From contig NZ_JACSNR010000001.1 in the NCBI RefSeq assembly GCF_016901815.1, forward strand, positions 409,786 through 473,785: a stretch of 64,000 bases of DNA. Direction: 5' to 3'. Under the pieces are notes generated by a model. That model made no database searches, had not been told where the DNA came from, and worked only from the letters and a program-made list of their open reading frames with translations. Below, in pieces: positions 8,487 to 18,525 of the stretch. The position numbers and the translations under genes are program-made. The DNA is from Hydrogenoanaerobacterium saccharovorans. GTDB taxonomy: Bacteria > Bacillota > Clostridia > Oscillospirales > Ruminococcaceae. The first letter of the stretch is position 1. Each line of letters starts with the position of its first letter.

Positions 8487-9596
8487 TCAGCCGTTCTGAC
8501 GCTTGTCGATCACTTCAGGGCTGAACTCCTCAACGGTCTTTTCGTTGACAGTGAGCTCGGGCAGGGCTGCGATCCACTCCTGTACCATGGCGTCAAATTC
8601 GTCAGACTTCATCTCCTGCAGCAGGCTCGACTTGCGGGCAGTCAGCTCGCTGCCGTCCGGGTCCAGCTCCAGCTTCTCTACCACATAGTAGTAGTTGTCG
8701 CTCTCGATGATCTTGACCTCGCCCACTGCCATGGCATGGCTCTCGGTCCGGTATACCTCCGGCACCGAAGTATTGTTGATGCTTACCACATTGTCATACT
8801 CGGACGGATCGGTCTCTTCCTCAGCAGTTTCCTCGCCGTCGGTGGTCTCCTCCTCCGAATCCTGCTCCTGCTCGGCTTCCATCTCCTTGATGATGGTGAT
8901 CATATCCTCGCCATTCTGGAGCCGTGCCAGAGCTGCTTCTGCCTGGGCCTTGCCGCTCTCAGGCAGGGTCTCGCCCTCCTCCAGCTCCGCTTCGGCTGCT
9001 GCCAGCTCGTCCTCGGTCATGGTGTCCACGCTGGTCTTGGCATAGCTTACCGCACGGGTACGGTCATAGTTGTCGTTAAAGTACTGCTTGTACTCCTCCT
9101 CGGTGGGAGCCAGTTCGCCGCCTTCGCCATAGAAATGCTGGAACAGATCACCGGTCTTGGCAGTGTACTCCAGCATCTTCTGATAGGAATCCCGGTTGAC
9201 ACCCATCAGGGTATAGGATTCACCATAGCTCTTCCAGACGCTGTCTACCATGCTCTGGATATTGGTGTTCTCCGCCTCGGTGAGTGTAAGACCCAGTTCA
9301 TCAAACTTGAGGGTCACTGCCAGATACTGCTTGGTGAGGTTCATGGCTGTATCCCGAATCCACTGATCGGCAGTCTTATCCTCGATGGAGCTTTCCAGCA
9401 GGGTATCACCGCCGGTGGCATACTGACCTGCCGCGCTGTATGCTGTATACATATTCTGTACATAGATGCCGGTGGGTACTTCCTGATTGTCATCGCCGTA
9501 CTTGAGAATCCAGCTGGTGCTGCCCAGAGTACAGGCCGACAGGCTAAAGGACATTGCCACAGCCAGTGCCACGGCAGAGAGTTTCTTCATCATCAT
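8487..9596 (-). CDS. PrsA/SurA-like extracytoplasmic foldase lipoprotein
   Basis: This 369-residue protein begins MMMKKLSAVALAVAMSFSLSAC, a lipoprotein signal with lipobox LSAC. The middle is helical and resembles the SurA/trigger-factor-like N-domain of PrsA foldases ('TADQWIRDTAMNLTKQYLAVTLKFDELGLTLTEAE'). A short acidic insertion of E, T and D follows (about 255-280). The C-terminal part has HAMAVGEVKIIESDNYYYVVEKL, the pattern of a parvulin prolyl-isomerase end, but the parvulin core looks degenerate. It probably helps secreted proteins fold. ATG 9596 is chosen for GGAGGGAAGAACGA before the M-M-M-K start. Confidence 0.75.
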   Translation of the reverse strand: MMMKKLSAVALAVAMSFSLSACTLGSTSWILKYGDDNQEVPTGIYVQNMYTAYSAAGQYATGGDTLLESSIEDKTADQWIRDTAMNLTKQYLAVTLKFDELGLTLTEAENTNIQSMVDSVWKSYGESYTLMGVNRDSYQKMLEYTAKTGDLFQHFYGEGGELAPTEEEYKQYFNDNYDRTRAVSYAKTSVDTMTEDELAAAEAELEEGETLPESGKAQAEAALARLQNGEDMITIIKEMEAEQEQDSEEETTDGEETAEEETDPSEYDNVVSINNTSVPEVYRTESHAMAVGEVKIIESDNYYYVVEKLELDPDGSELTARKSSLLQEMKSDEFDAMVQEWIAALPELTVNEKTVEEFSPEVIDKRQNG

Positions 9597-9778
9597 TCGT
9601 TCTTCCCTCCAGTCCCATACAGGAAATAATCCTCCTGTCTGTGGGACTCCGATATTTTTGCAGGCAGAAAAATCCTGCTGTCCCGGCGCAGAATGCCGGA
9701 TTTTCATACAAGTGCTATTCTACCACACCACAGTGGAAGAAGTCCACCGGCAGAGGGTAAAAAAGCATGAACTTTCTT

Positions 9779-12700
9779 TTAATTTCCAGCCGCCGGAGCC
9801 GGCAGGACAGATTCCATGGCTGCCAGAGCTTCCTCAATGGCGGCAATGGGATTCTGTCCGGCCTTGGGACGCACCAGATAGTAGGGCTTCTGACCCGAAG
9901 CACCCACCATGACCCGTCCCTTGAGAGTGGAGGCCAGTCCTGAAGCCAGGGTCATATCCACCCGCTCGGGATAGAGGAACATACCCTGATCCCGCTGGGC
10001 GATCTCCCGGATGCCCAGAGCCGCGGCCCGGCCCCGGACCAGTGCCACATCAATGAGCCCCTGTACGGCCTTGGGCGGATCGCCGAAGCGGTCGATGAGC
10101 TCATCGGTGACATCAAAGGCATCGTCCTTATTCTGGATGGCAGCGATTTTCTTATACACATCAATGCGCTGGGACAGCCCCTTGATATAGCTCTCAGGGA
10201 TATGGGCGCCGATGTTGAGATCCACCATGCACTCGGCACTGGTGCGCTCGGGGGCTTCGCCCTTCTGTTCAGCGATGGCCTCTCCCAGCAGCCGCAGGTA
10301 CATATCATATCCCACGGCCTCCATGTGTCCGTGCTGCTGGGCGCCCAGCACATTGCCGGCGCCGCGGATCTCCAGGTCCCGCATGGCAATGCGGAAGCCG
10401 GAACCGAAGGAGGTGAACTCCTTGATGGCGGAAAGCCGCTTTTCCGCCACCTCGGTGAGCTGCTTGCCCCGGGTGAAGGTGAAGTAGGCATAGGCCCGGC
10501 GGGTGGAGCGTCCCACCCGTCCCCGGATCTGATAGAGCTGGGACAGTCCCATGCGGTCGGCGTCCTCGATGATGAGGGTATTGCAGTTGGGCACATCCAC
10601 GCCGGTTTCGATGATGGTGGTGCAGACCAGAATATCGATCTCCTGATCCACCAGCTGCTGCCAGATGCGGGAGAGCTGTTCCTCGCTCATCTTGCCATGA
10701 GCGGTGACGATCCGGGCATCCGGCGCCATCTCGGCGATCTTCCGGGCACAGGCGTCAATGCTCTCCACCCGGTTGTGGAGGTAGAATACCTGTCCGCCCC
10801 GGCGCAGTTCCCGGCGAATGGCTGCCGCCAGGATCTCCCGGTCATATTCCAGCACATAGGTCTGTACCGGGTGACGGTCCTGGGGTGCCTCCTCGATGAC
10901 CGACATATCCCGGATGCCGCTCATCGCCATGTTGAGGGTCCGGGGAATGGGGGTCGCCGAGAGGTTGAGCACGTCCACGGTGTGGAACATCTCCTTGAAC
11001 CGCTCCTTGTGCGCCACGCCGAACCGCTGTTCCTCGTCGATGATGGCAAGGCCCAGATCCTTGAACTGCACATCCTTCTGGATCACCCGATGGGTGCCGA
11101 TGACAATGTCCACCAGGCCCCGGCGGATATCCTTGACAATCTCCTCCTGCTGCTTGGGGGTACGGAACCGGGAGAGCAGTTCGATGCGCACCGGATACCC
11201 CTCCATGCGCTGCAGGAAGGTCTGGTAGTGCTGCCAGGCCAGAATGGTGGTGGGCACCAGTACGGCGCACTGTTTGCTGTTCATCACGCACTTAAACGCC
11301 GCCCGGATGGCCACCTCGGTCTTGCCGAAGCCCACATCGCCGCAGAGCAGCCGGTCCATGGGCTGGGGGCGCTCCATATCGTGCTTGATCTCATCGATGC
11401 AGCGGAGCTGGTCATCGGTCTCCTCATAGGGGAACCGGGCCTCGAATTCCCGCTGCCAGTCGTTGTCCGGGTCAAAGGCATAGCCCTTGGCCTGCATGCG
11501 CTGGGCATAGAGCCGGATCAGCTCATCTGCCATATCCGCCACAGCCTTCTTGACCCGGGCCTTGGTCTTGCTCCACTCGGCGGAGTTGAGCTTGTTGAGC
11601 CGGACGCCGCCGTCCTCTCCGCCGCCGATGTACTTGGACACCAGGTCCAGCTGGGTGACCGGCACAAAGAGCATATCGGTGCCGGCATAGCGGATCTTGA
11701 TGTAATCCTTGACCACCCCGTGGATCTCCCGCTTGATGATCCCCTCGAACACGCCGATGCCATGGGTGACATGCACCACATAGTCCCCGGGGGTGAGGTC
11801 TGCCAGCGAGCGGATGGGGTCGGATTTCTGCTTTGTCTTGCGGCGCTTTTTAAGGGAGGCACCCACCCGTCCATGGGTGAATACCGCCAGTTTGATCTCC
11901 GGGTACTCAAAACCCGCGGACAGGCTGCCCGGCAGCACATAGACCTTTTTAGGGGTCAGGGCCGGGAGATCGGCGGCATAGTCGGCATTGTAGCCCTTGC
12001 CCACCAGGTCGCTGGTCAGGGCCCGCCCGGCCTTCTCGGTGCCCGCTAAGATGCAGACGGTATAGCCGCTGTCCAGATAGGCATCCAGATCCTCGGTGAG
12101 GTGGGCCAGTTCGCCGCCCCACACCGCCAGCTGGACGGCATCGATGTTGTAAAGCCCCTTGAGGGGAATATCCCCGATGCTCCGGGTAAAGGTGTCCATA
12201 AAGAGGGTGGGACGCACCGCCGCTTCCTCGGCAATGCGGTTGTAATCCATGAGGTACCGGTCGCAGCCCTCAAACAGCACGCCCTCCTCGAAGAGCACCT
12301 TCATATCCTCGGTCATCAGGCGGTTGGCGCTGCGCAGTTCCTCCCGGACTCCCGCCGGTTCGCACACAAAGAGCGGCGCGTCCTCGGGAAGATAGTCCAG
12401 CAGGGTGCAGCGGCGCTCATAGAGCACCGGCAGGTATTTGTCGATGTTCTGGAGGGTCAGGCCGTCCCGGAGCTTGCCCACATCGCTGAGCAGATGCTCC
12501 TTGGCCGGAGCCGAATACTTGCCCCGGAGCTTCTTGGCCCGGGCTTCCAGATCATCGGCAAAGCTCTCCGGGGAGTCGTAGAGCACTTCCCGGGCCGGGG
12601 TGATCATACAGCGCTTGCAGTTGTCCTCCCGGCGCTGGGTATCGGTCTTGAATACGGCAATGCTGTCGATCTCGTCCCCCCAGAACTCCAGACGGAAGGG

Positions 12701-13261
12701 ATCGGGCATGTGGGGCGGGTAGAAGTCGATGATGCCGCCCCGCTGGGAGAACTGACAGACGCCGTCCACCTGATCCCGGCGCTCATAGCCCGCAGCCAGC
12801 AGCCGGGCGATGACCTCCCCGGGAGAGATGGACTGACCGGCGGTGAGGGTAGTACAGTGCTGCCGGAGGGTTTCCGGGGGAATGGTGCGCTGGAGCGCTG
12901 CCTCGGCAGACGCCACCACCACCATTTCCTCCCCCCAGGCCAGGGATTCCAGCACCCGCAGCCGGGCAAACTCATATTCCCGGGATACACCCTCCACCTC
13001 CCGGAAGGAGAACTCCCGGGTGGGAAAGACCACAGCCTTTTCCTCACCGTAAAAACGGTTGAGATCCTCTGCCATCCGCACAGCGGCAGGTTCGTCCGGG
13101 GTGAGCACCAGACGGCTGCCCCCGGTGAGCGCCCAGGCAAAATGCACCTTGTGGATCTGGGAAAGGCCGGTTGCCAGCATGGGAGTCACACCCTCTGCCA
13201 GGTTCCGGCGGATCTCCTCAAATGACCCCAGCCGCTCTGCCGCAGTCAAAAAGCCCTTCAT
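9779..13261 (-). CDS. mfd: Transcription-repair coupling factor Mfd
   Basis: Mfd removes RNA polymerase stalled at DNA lesions and recruits UvrA. The 1160-residue frame has the UvrB-like N-terminal module ('VCQFSQRGGIIDFYPPHMPDPFRLEFWGDEIDSI'), the polymerase-binding CarD-like domain near 490 (GDYVVHVTHGIGVFEGI), and a superfamily 2 motor with Walker A LLCGDVGFGKTEVA, DEEQ box IIDEEQRFGV, SATPIPRTLNMAM, and QIRGRVGRS. The C-terminal TRCF domain follows ('VDLNIGAHIPESYIKGLSQRIDVYKKIA'). Length matches the family. It heads a minus-strand set downstream of pth and a GNAT gene; mfd next to pth is also seen in Bacillus. Confidence 0.97.
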   Translation of the reverse strand: MKGFLTAAERLGSFEEIRRNLAEGVTPMLATGLSQIHKVHFAWALTGGSRLVLTPDEPAAVRMAEDLNRFYGEEKAVVFPTREFSFREVEGVSREYEFARLRVLESLAWGEEMVVVASAEAALQRTIPPETLRQHCTTLTAGQSISPGEVIARLLAAGYERRDQVDGVCQFSQRGGIIDFYPPHMPDPFRLEFWGDEIDSIAVFKTDTQRREDNCKRCMITPAREVLYDSPESFADDLEARAKKLRGKYSAPAKEHLLSDVGKLRDGLTLQNIDKYLPVLYERRCTLLDYLPEDAPLFVCEPAGVREELRSANRLMTEDMKVLFEEGVLFEGCDRYLMDYNRIAEEAAVRPTLFMDTFTRSIGDIPLKGLYNIDAVQLAVWGGELAHLTEDLDAYLDSGYTVCILAGTEKAGRALTSDLVGKGYNADYAADLPALTPKKVYVLPGSLSAGFEYPEIKLAVFTHGRVGASLKKRRKTKQKSDPIRSLADLTPGDYVVHVTHGIGVFEGIIKREIHGVVKDYIKIRYAGTDMLFVPVTQLDLVSKYIGGGEDGGVRLNKLNSAEWSKTKARVKKAVADMADELIRLYAQRMQAKGYAFDPDNDWQREFEARFPYEETDDQLRCIDEIKHDMERPQPMDRLLCGDVGFGKTEVAIRAAFKCVMNSKQCAVLVPTTILAWQHYQTFLQRMEGYPVRIELLSRFRTPKQQEEIVKDIRRGLVDIVIGTHRVIQKDVQFKDLGLAIIDEEQRFGVAHKERFKEMFHTVDVLNLSATPIPRTLNMAMSGIRDMSVIEEAPQDRHPVQTYVLEYDREILAAAIRRELRRGGQVFYLHNRVESIDACARKIAEMAPDARIVTAHGKMSEEQLSRIWQQLVDQEIDILVCTTIIETGVDVPNCNTLIIEDADRMGLSQLYQIRGRVGRSTRRAYAYFTFTRGKQLTEVAEKRLSAIKEFTSFGSGFRIAMRDLEIRGAGNVLGAQQHGHMEAVGYDMYLRLLGEAIAEQKGEAPERTSAECMVDLNIGAHIPESYIKGLSQRIDVYKKIAAIQNKDDAFDVTDELIDRFGDPPKAVQGLIDVALVRGRAAALGIREIAQRDQGMFLYPERVDMTLASGLASTLKGRVMVGASGQKPYYLVRPKAGQNPIAAIEEALAAMESVLPAPAAGN

Positions 13262-13295
13262 CTCGTCTCCTCCCTCCTTTGGAGTCTCTCATTCC

Positions 13296-13718
13296 TCACA
13301 GGAATTTGCGCATCATCTTGTGGGGCTGACCCTCATCATAGATCAGGTCCCCCTCTTCCTTATAGCCCAGTGCCTCATACATCTTCATGGCATGCAGCTG
13401 GGCGGAGAGTTCGATCTCTTTGGCATCCAGGCCGCGGAGATACTCCTCCAGCTCCTGGACAGCCCGGCTGCCCAGCCGATGGCCCCGGCGCTCCCTGAGC
13501 ACAGCCACCCGGCCCAGTACCCAGACGCCGTCCGGCTTCTGATAGCTGCGGGCAGTGGCAATGCCCTCTTCCCCGTCATAGATGCACAGATGCACCGCAT
13601 CGGCATCGTGGTCGTCAAACTCGTTCTTGTAGCCCTGTTCCTCCATGAACACCGCAGTGCGCACCTTCCGGGCGCCGGGGTTCTCCTCCAGGGTACGGGT
13701 GATCCGTGTGGTGTACAT
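13296..13718 (-). CDS. GNAT family N-acetyltransferase (ElaA-like)
   Basis: This 140-residue protein has the compact GNAT fold: RKVRTAVFMEEQGY at about 18-31, the central strand VWVLGRVAVL, the acetyl-CoA binding loop RERRGHRLGSRAV (about 75-87) and MKMYEALGYKEEGDLIYDEG at the C-terminus. VFxxEQG and the loop resemble the ElaA/YjcF group of small acyltransferases. The substrate is unknown. ATG 13718 follows AGGAGGCAGTTTTT. It is 13 bases after pth and about 35 bases before mfd, so it is likely co-transcribed with both. Confidence 0.85.
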   Translation of the reverse strand: MYTTRITRTLEENPGARKVRTAVFMEEQGYKNEFDDHDADAVHLCIYDGEEGIATARSYQKPDGVWVLGRVAVLRERRGHRLGSRAVQELEEYLRGLDAKEIELSAQLHAMKMYEALGYKEEGDLIYDEGQPHKMMRKFL

Positions 13719-13731
13719 AAAAACTGCCTCC

Positions 13732-14337
13732 TCAGCTGTTGTAGCGGTTCATGGCCTCGTCCAGCCGCCCGGCTACAAACAGCCGGACAATGTCATCGCA
13801 GTGGCTGCAGGCCTGTTCCAGTGCTTCGCCCTGCTCCTTGGTGAACCGGCCCAGCACCCAGTCTGCCAGGTCATAGTCAGGATGGGGCTTTTCTCCCACG
13901 CCCAGCTTCACCCGGGCAAAATCGTCCCGGCCCAGCAGATAGATGATATTCTTGAGCCCGTTGTGACCGCCGGCACTGCCCTTGCGGCGGATGCGCAGCC
14001 GTCCCGGTGCCAGGGAGATGTCATCACAGATCACCAGCAGTTTTTCCACCGGGATCTTGTAGAACTGCATGGCATCCCGCACCGATTCGCCTGAGAGATT
14101 CATAAAGGTGGACGGCTTGAGAAATGCCACCCGATGCCCGTCTATGACAGTATCGCCGATCAGGCCCTTGAATTTCAGGCGTTTGATGTCGAAGCCCAGT
14201 TTTTCTGCCAAAATGTCCATGGCAATGAAACCGGCATTGTGACGGGTGCATTCATATTGGGAGCCGGGATTTCCCAGCCCTACCACCAGATATTCCGGTG
14301 CCTGACCGGCAGTGGTTTTCTGTGAACGAAACAGCAT
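13732..14337 (-). CDS. pth: Peptidyl-tRNA hydrolase
   Basis: Pth frees tRNA from peptidyl-tRNA that falls off ribosomes. The 201-residue frame has YLVVGLGNPGSQYECTRHNAGF (about 16-37; Asn and the catalytic His of the family), LKPSTFMNLSG, the catalytic-site ICDDISLAPGRLRIRRKGSAGGHNGLKNI segment and KLGVGEKPHPDYDLADWVLGRF. ATG 14337 (MLFRSQK) is chosen because AGGAAAGGAAAACAG precedes it; longer upstream readings lack a binding site. It follows prs by about 125 bases. Confidence 0.95.
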   Translation of the reverse strand: MLFRSQKTTAGQAPEYLVVGLGNPGSQYECTRHNAGFIAMDILAEKLGFDIKRLKFKGLIGDTVIDGHRVAFLKPSTFMNLSGESVRDAMQFYKIPVEKLLVICDDISLAPGRLRIRRKGSAGGHNGLKNIIYLLGRDDFARVKLGVGEKPHPDYDLADWVLGRFTKEQGEALEQACSHCDDIVRLFVAGRLDEAMNRYNS

Positions 14338-14464
14338 CTGTTTTCCTTTCCTGTGGGCAAAACTTTTTCTTGAGACGCCGCAAGGGCGGGATGGAGCGAT
14401 CTCCACCCCGCCTGCAGCGGATATTGATTGATGGAAGCGTCCCGTCTTGGGAACGCCTGAAAAC

Positions 14465-15424
14465 TCAGTTAAAGAGGGGAGATACCGGCTGATCCTCATA
14501 GATGCGCTCAATGGCATCGGCAAAGAGGGGGGCTACCGGCAGCTGAACGATCTTCTTGCAGGAGTTGTCGCGTACCGGAATGGTATCCAGCAGAACCATC
14601 TCCTTGAAGACGCTGTTCTCAATGCGCTCAATAGCCGGGCCGGACAGTACGCCATGGGTGGCACAGCCGTATACTTCCTTGGCACCGCCGCGCTCTACCA
14701 GAGCAGCTGCGGCATTGCAGATGGTACCGGCAGTATCAATGATGTCGTCCACAATGATGCAGGTCTTGCCCTGTACATCGCCGATGATATTCATCACCTC
14801 GGACACATTGGGACGGGGACGGCGCTTGTCAATGATGGCAATGGGAGCGCCCAGACGGTCGGCGAACTTTCTGGCACGGGTAACCGAACCCAGGTCAGGA
14901 GATACTACAACCAGATCCTCCCGGGAGAAGTCCTTGAACTTTTCCACGAAGTAGGGAGCCAGCAGCGGAACGCCCTGCAGATGATCCACCGGAATATCGA
15001 AGAAGCCCTGGATCTGTGCGGCATGGAGATCCATGGTGAGCACACGGTCAGTACCAGCGGCAGTGATCAGGTCTGCTACCAGCTTGGCAGAGATCGGGTC
15101 ACGGCTCTTGGCCTTGCGGTCCTGACGGGCATAGCCGTAATAGGGGATAACTGCTGTGATGCGTCCGGCGGAAGCACGCTTGAAAGCATCGATCATAATG
15201 AGCAGCTCCATCAGGTGATCGTTGACCGGGCTGCAGGTGGACTGGACTACAAATACATCGGAACCGCGTACCGACTCGTTGATGGAAACCGCGATCTCAC
15301 CATCCGAGAAGGTCTTGACTTCCGCGTCGCCCAGAGGCAGGCCCAGATGCCGCGCGATCTGCTCGGCAACATGCGGAACGGAGTTGGCTGCGAAAATTTT
15401 GATGTCCTTGCCGTGTAAATTCAT
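14465..15424 (-). CDS. prs: Ribose-phosphate pyrophosphokinase (PRPP synthetase)
   Basis: The enzyme makes PRPP from ribose 5-phosphate and ATP for nucleotide, histidine and tryptophan synthesis. The 319-residue frame has [25 protein letters not shown], the flexible-loop [25 protein letters not shown], the [22 protein letters not shown] metal-binding segment and the PRPP loop [18 protein letters not shown] (about 215-232). Class I length and motifs are intact. It follows glmU by 89 bases, the same glmU-prs-pth order found in Bacillus. Confidence 0.97.
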   Translation of the reverse strand: MNLHGKDIKIFAANSVPHVAEQIARHLGLPLGDAEVKTFSDGEIAVSINESVRGSDVFVVQSTCSPVNDHLMELLIMIDAFKRASAGRITAVIPYYGYARQDRKAKSRDPISAKLVADLITAAGTDRVLTMDLHAAQIQGFFDIPVDHLQGVPLLAPYFVEKFKDFSREDLVVVSPDLGSVTRARKFADRLGAPIAIIDKRRPRPNVSEVMNIIGDVQGKTCIIVDDIIDTAGTICNAAAALVERGGAKEVYGCATHGVLSGPAIERIENSVFKEMVLLDTIPVRDNSCKKIVQLPVAPLFADAIERIYEDQPVSPLFN

Positions 15425-15513
15425 CTTTCATTTCTCCCTCTTTTATATTCACTCCCCCGGAGGCGGACCCTCCGTCCCGGCGGTTGTGATCCCTGTTGAT
15501 TTTCCCACCGGAT

Positions 15514-16890
15514 TTACCGGCGGTATTTTCCCTTTTCCCTGGCCCATCCGGGTCTGGTCTCCTGACGGGCCCGGCCCACAGCCAGCGCGTCCTCGGGAAT
15601 ATCCTCGGTGACGGTGGTGCCGGCGGCGATCACACTGCCCGCTCCGGCTGAAACCGGTGCGATGAAATTGGTGTTGCAGCCGATGAAGGCCCGGTCGCCG
15701 ATCCGGGTGCGGAACTTCTGTTTTCCGTCATAGTTGGCGGTCACCACGCCGCAGCCCACATTGACTTCCTTTCCTACATCGCTGTCTCCCAGGTAGCTCA
15801 GATGGGCCACCGAGGTCTTTTCGCCGATCCGGGAGTTCTTGATCTCCACAAAGTTGCCGATCTTGGCGCCGGCTCCGATGCGGCTGCCGGGACGCAGACG
15901 GGCATAGGGCCCGATCCGGGCGCCGCCCGCTACCTGGCTGTCCTCACCGGTGCTCTGTTCCACCCGGGCGCCCTCGCCGACCTCACAGCCGGTGAGCATG
16001 GTATACGGCCCGATCAGACACCCCTCGGCAATGCGGCTCCGGCGCAGAATGCAGCCGGGCAGCACCGTGGTATCCCGTCCGATGACCGTATCCGGGCAGA
16101 TCACCACCGAATCCGGGAAGGGGATATTCACTCCCTGATCCAGCTGGCGTTCGATCACCCGCTTCCGGGCGATCTCATTGAGCCGGGCCAGTTCCTTCCG
16201 GCTGTTGGCGCCCAGAATCACATCGGGGCTCTCCGCCCGGTAAATCCCTGCCGGACGGTGCTCCGATACGGCAATCGCCACCGTATCGGTGAGATAGTAT
16301 TCTCCCTGGGCATTGTCGGTGCCCAGTTTATTGAGGGCGTCCAGAAGGAACGCCGCCTCAAACCAGTAAATTCCCGAGTTGACCTCCTGGATCAGCCGGG
16401 TCTTTTCATCGGCGTCCCGCTGCTCCACAATGGCCCGCAGTCCGCCATTCTCGTCCCGGATAATCCGTCCGTAGCCGGTGGGGTCCTCCAGCCGGGCTGC
16501 CACCACCGTCAGGTCATGTCCGTTCTCCCGGTGCTCCCGCAGTGCCCCCCGGATGGTCTCCTCATCCACAAAAGGCGCGTCGCCGCACAGCACCAGCACC
16601 GAACAGTCCCGGTGCTCTTCCAGAAAGTCCGCTGCCATCATCACAGCGTGTCCGGTGCCCAGCTTTTCTGCCTGTTCCGCTGTACGGCAGCCCTCGGGCA
16701 GCACTGCCCGCACCTCGTCGGCATCCGGAGCCACCACCACACACAGCTCCTCAATCTCCGCAAGCCGGCAGCTGTCAATGACCCAGCTCAGCATCGGCTT
16801 GAACAGTACTTCGCACAGCACCTTGGGGTGACGGGATTTCATCCGTTTCCCGTCCCCCGCCGCCAGAACCAGCGCGCAGGTTTTATCCAT
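15514..16890 (-). CDS. glmU: Bifunctional UDP-GlcNAc pyrophosphorylase / GlcN-1-P acetyltransferase
   Basis: GlmU makes UDP-GlcNAc, the first committed cell-wall precursor, by acetylating GlcN-1-P and then attaching UMP. The 458-residue frame starts with the nucleotidyltransferase signature LVLAAGDGKRMKSRHPKVLCEV, continues with VLCGDAPFVDEETI and NSGIYWFEAAFLLDALNKL, and from about 250 has the hexapeptide repeats of a left-handed beta helix (VICPDTVIGRDTTVLPGCIL ... VAHLSYLGDSDVGKEVNVGCG). ATG 16890 follows GGAGGTGTTATGAAAA. The last segment is shorter than in Bacillus. Confidence 0.97.
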   Translation of the reverse strand: MDKTCALVLAAGDGKRMKSRHPKVLCEVLFKPMLSWVIDSCRLAEIEELCVVVAPDADEVRAVLPEGCRTAEQAEKLGTGHAVMMAADFLEEHRDCSVLVLCGDAPFVDEETIRGALREHRENGHDLTVVAARLEDPTGYGRIIRDENGGLRAIVEQRDADEKTRLIQEVNSGIYWFEAAFLLDALNKLGTDNAQGEYYLTDTVAIAVSEHRPAGIYRAESPDVILGANSRKELARLNEIARKRVIERQLDQGVNIPFPDSVVICPDTVIGRDTTVLPGCILRRSRIAEGCLIGPYTMLTGCEVGEGARVEQSTGEDSQVAGGARIGPYARLRPGSRIGAGAKIGNFVEIKNSRIGEKTSVAHLSYLGDSDVGKEVNVGCGVVTANYDGKQKFRTRIGDRAFIGCNTNFIAPVSAGAGSVIAAGTTVTEDIPEDALAVGRARQETRPGWAREKGKYRR

Positions 16891-17077
16891 TTTTCATAAC
16901 ACCTCCACAGAGAGTATATGAACCGCCGGATTTCTCATGCCGCACGATCTTCTCTGCCTTTATTATCGCAATATGCGCCGTTTTTTTCAAGAGGTTGCAG
17001 CGAACCCGTCAAATTTCCGGACAATTTCCCCAAGAAACGCCCCGGCACACCCGCTGAATTGTGAAATTCTTCACGCC

Positions 17078-18196
17078 TCACAGGGTGAAGAGCTTGCGGC
17101 TGTTGTGCATGGAAACGCTCATGGCCAGTCCGATGCCCAGATAGGTCGCCACCACCGAGGTGCCGCCGCCCGAGAAGAGCGGCAGAGTGACGCCGATGAC
17201 CGGCAGCACGCTCAGGCACATGCCCACATTCATCACCGTCTGGGCGGCAATCATCGAAAAGACGCCCACACAGATGAACCGTCCCAGCCGGTCCTTGGCC
17301 CGGCGGCCCACCTGCAGAACCCGCAGGCAGAGCGCCGAAATGATCCCCAGCACCGCCAGACAGCCGATAAAGCCCAGCGCCTCGCCGATGAAGGAGAAGA
17401 TGAAGTCGTTGTACATCTCGGGAACATACTGATGATTCCCGGAGAAGATGCCCTTGCCCCAGAGCTTGCCCGAACCCAGGGCAATGCGTCCCAGCCGCTG
17501 CTGATAGCCGCTGCCGGTAGGGTCGAGGTCGGGGTTAAAGAGGGTGATGAAGCGCATGCGCTTGTCCTCGTCCATGAGGCCGTACCAGATCACCGGCAAG
17601 GCGGCGATGGTCAGGCCGCCGGCGGTGAGGATATACTTCCAGGCCAGGCCGGCGGAAAAGAGCATGCCGCAGGCGATGAACAGAAAGACGATGGCAGAGC
17701 CATGGTCGCCCTGGAGCATGATGAGCAGCACCGGAGCGGCGGCATGGCAGAGCACCGGGATCAGGACGCCCGGCTGATTGAGGTTCTCCTCCACCTTCTG
17801 GAGGTGGTAGGCAAAGGTGACAATAAAGGAGAGCTTGAGCAGCTCCGAGGGCTGGAAGGTGAGCCCCACAAAGGGGATCTCCAGCCAGGCCATATCATCG
17901 GCACGCCCGATGCCGAGGATAAAGGTGAGCAGCACCAGGAAATAGGCGGCAGGCAGATGGAACCGCCACAGATCCGCCATGGTCTGGTAGTCGATGCGGG
18001 AGATCACCACCATGGCGCAGCAGCCCAGGCCGGCGGCGATGATCTGTACCACAATCCGGCTGGGCTGTACATAGCCCGAATTCCAGATGCCGGCGAGCAG
18101 CAGGACACTGAAGGCAGACGAAAACAGACACAGCCCCCAGATGATCTTATCGGTGAGTTTATAATAGCGGACGACGCCGCTCCAGATTTTTTTCAT
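17078..18196 (-). CDS. rodA: RodA/FtsW-family SEDS peptidoglycan polymerase
   Basis: SEDS proteins polymerise lipid II glycan strands; RodA does so in the elongation complex with MreB and MreC. The 372-residue frame has about ten hydrophobic segments and the family signature LQGDHGSAIVFLFIACGMLFSAG in the middle, then GIFSGNHQYVPEMYNDFIFSFIGEALG and the C-terminal LFSGGGTSVVATYLGIGLAMSVSMH. ATG 18196 (MKKIWSGV) is chosen for GGAGGGAACAA upstream. It has its own promoter at 18252-18280. RodA rather than FtsW is inferred from the short N-terminus and the 'GxSFFSGNHQ-type' loop. Confidence 0.92.
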   Translation of the reverse strand: MKKIWSGVVRYYKLTDKIIWGLCLFSSAFSVLLLAGIWNSGYVQPSRIVVQIIAAGLGCCAMVVISRIDYQTMADLWRFHLPAAYFLVLLTFILGIGRADDMAWLEIPFVGLTFQPSELLKLSFIVTFAYHLQKVEENLNQPGVLIPVLCHAAAPVLLIMLQGDHGSAIVFLFIACGMLFSAGLAWKYILTAGGLTIAALPVIWYGLMDEDKRMRFITLFNPDLDPTGSGYQQRLGRIALGSGKLWGKGIFSGNHQYVPEMYNDFIFSFIGEALGFIGCLAVLGIISALCLRVLQVGRRAKDRLGRFICVGVFSMIAAQTVMNVGMCLSVLPVIGVTLPLFSGGGTSVVATYLGIGLAMSVSMHNSRKLFTL

Positions 18197-18251
18197 TTGT
18201 TCCCTCCACACCCGGACAGAAGCCGGGAACGGGATTTTTCCCTGTCCTTTT

Positions 18252-18280
18252 ATTATAAGCCCCGCACCTTTCCGGCGCAA
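18252..18280 (-). promoter_or_regulatory. rodA promoter
   Basis: TTGCGC and TATAAT on the minus strand are 17 bases apart, about 55 bases upstream of rodA. Confidence 0.75.
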
Positions 18281-18336
18281 GCCGGTCAAGGGAGAATTCA
18301 CAGTTTGGATACAGCTGACGGAAGGTGTTTCCTTTC

Positions 18337-18365
18337 TTGTATGGGAGCCGCTTTCGTGATATAAT
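18337..18365 (+). promoter_or_regulatory. fhs operon promoter
   Basis: TTGTAT and TATAAT are separated by 17 bases. The resulting leader is about 155 bases and holds two short hairpins (around 18405-18420 and 18445-18470) but no riboswitch class I recognise. Confidence 0.75.
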
Positions 18366-18525
18366 ATCCCAAAAGCGGATATTACAGTTCTTTCCGGAAA
18401 ATCCCGGGAATCTCTCCCGGCTTTTCCGCCGGATATTCCAGCAGCCTTTCGGATGAAAGGGTTTCCAGTGCCTCAGTGAAAAACAGTCAGAAAACAAAAG
18501 AAACGCAAGGAGGTCAAACGAAATC

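Noticed and set aside
18372..18525. Tetrahydrofolate riboswitch in the fhs leader
   Set aside because: The leader has two short hairpins but none of the conserved THF aptamer segments.
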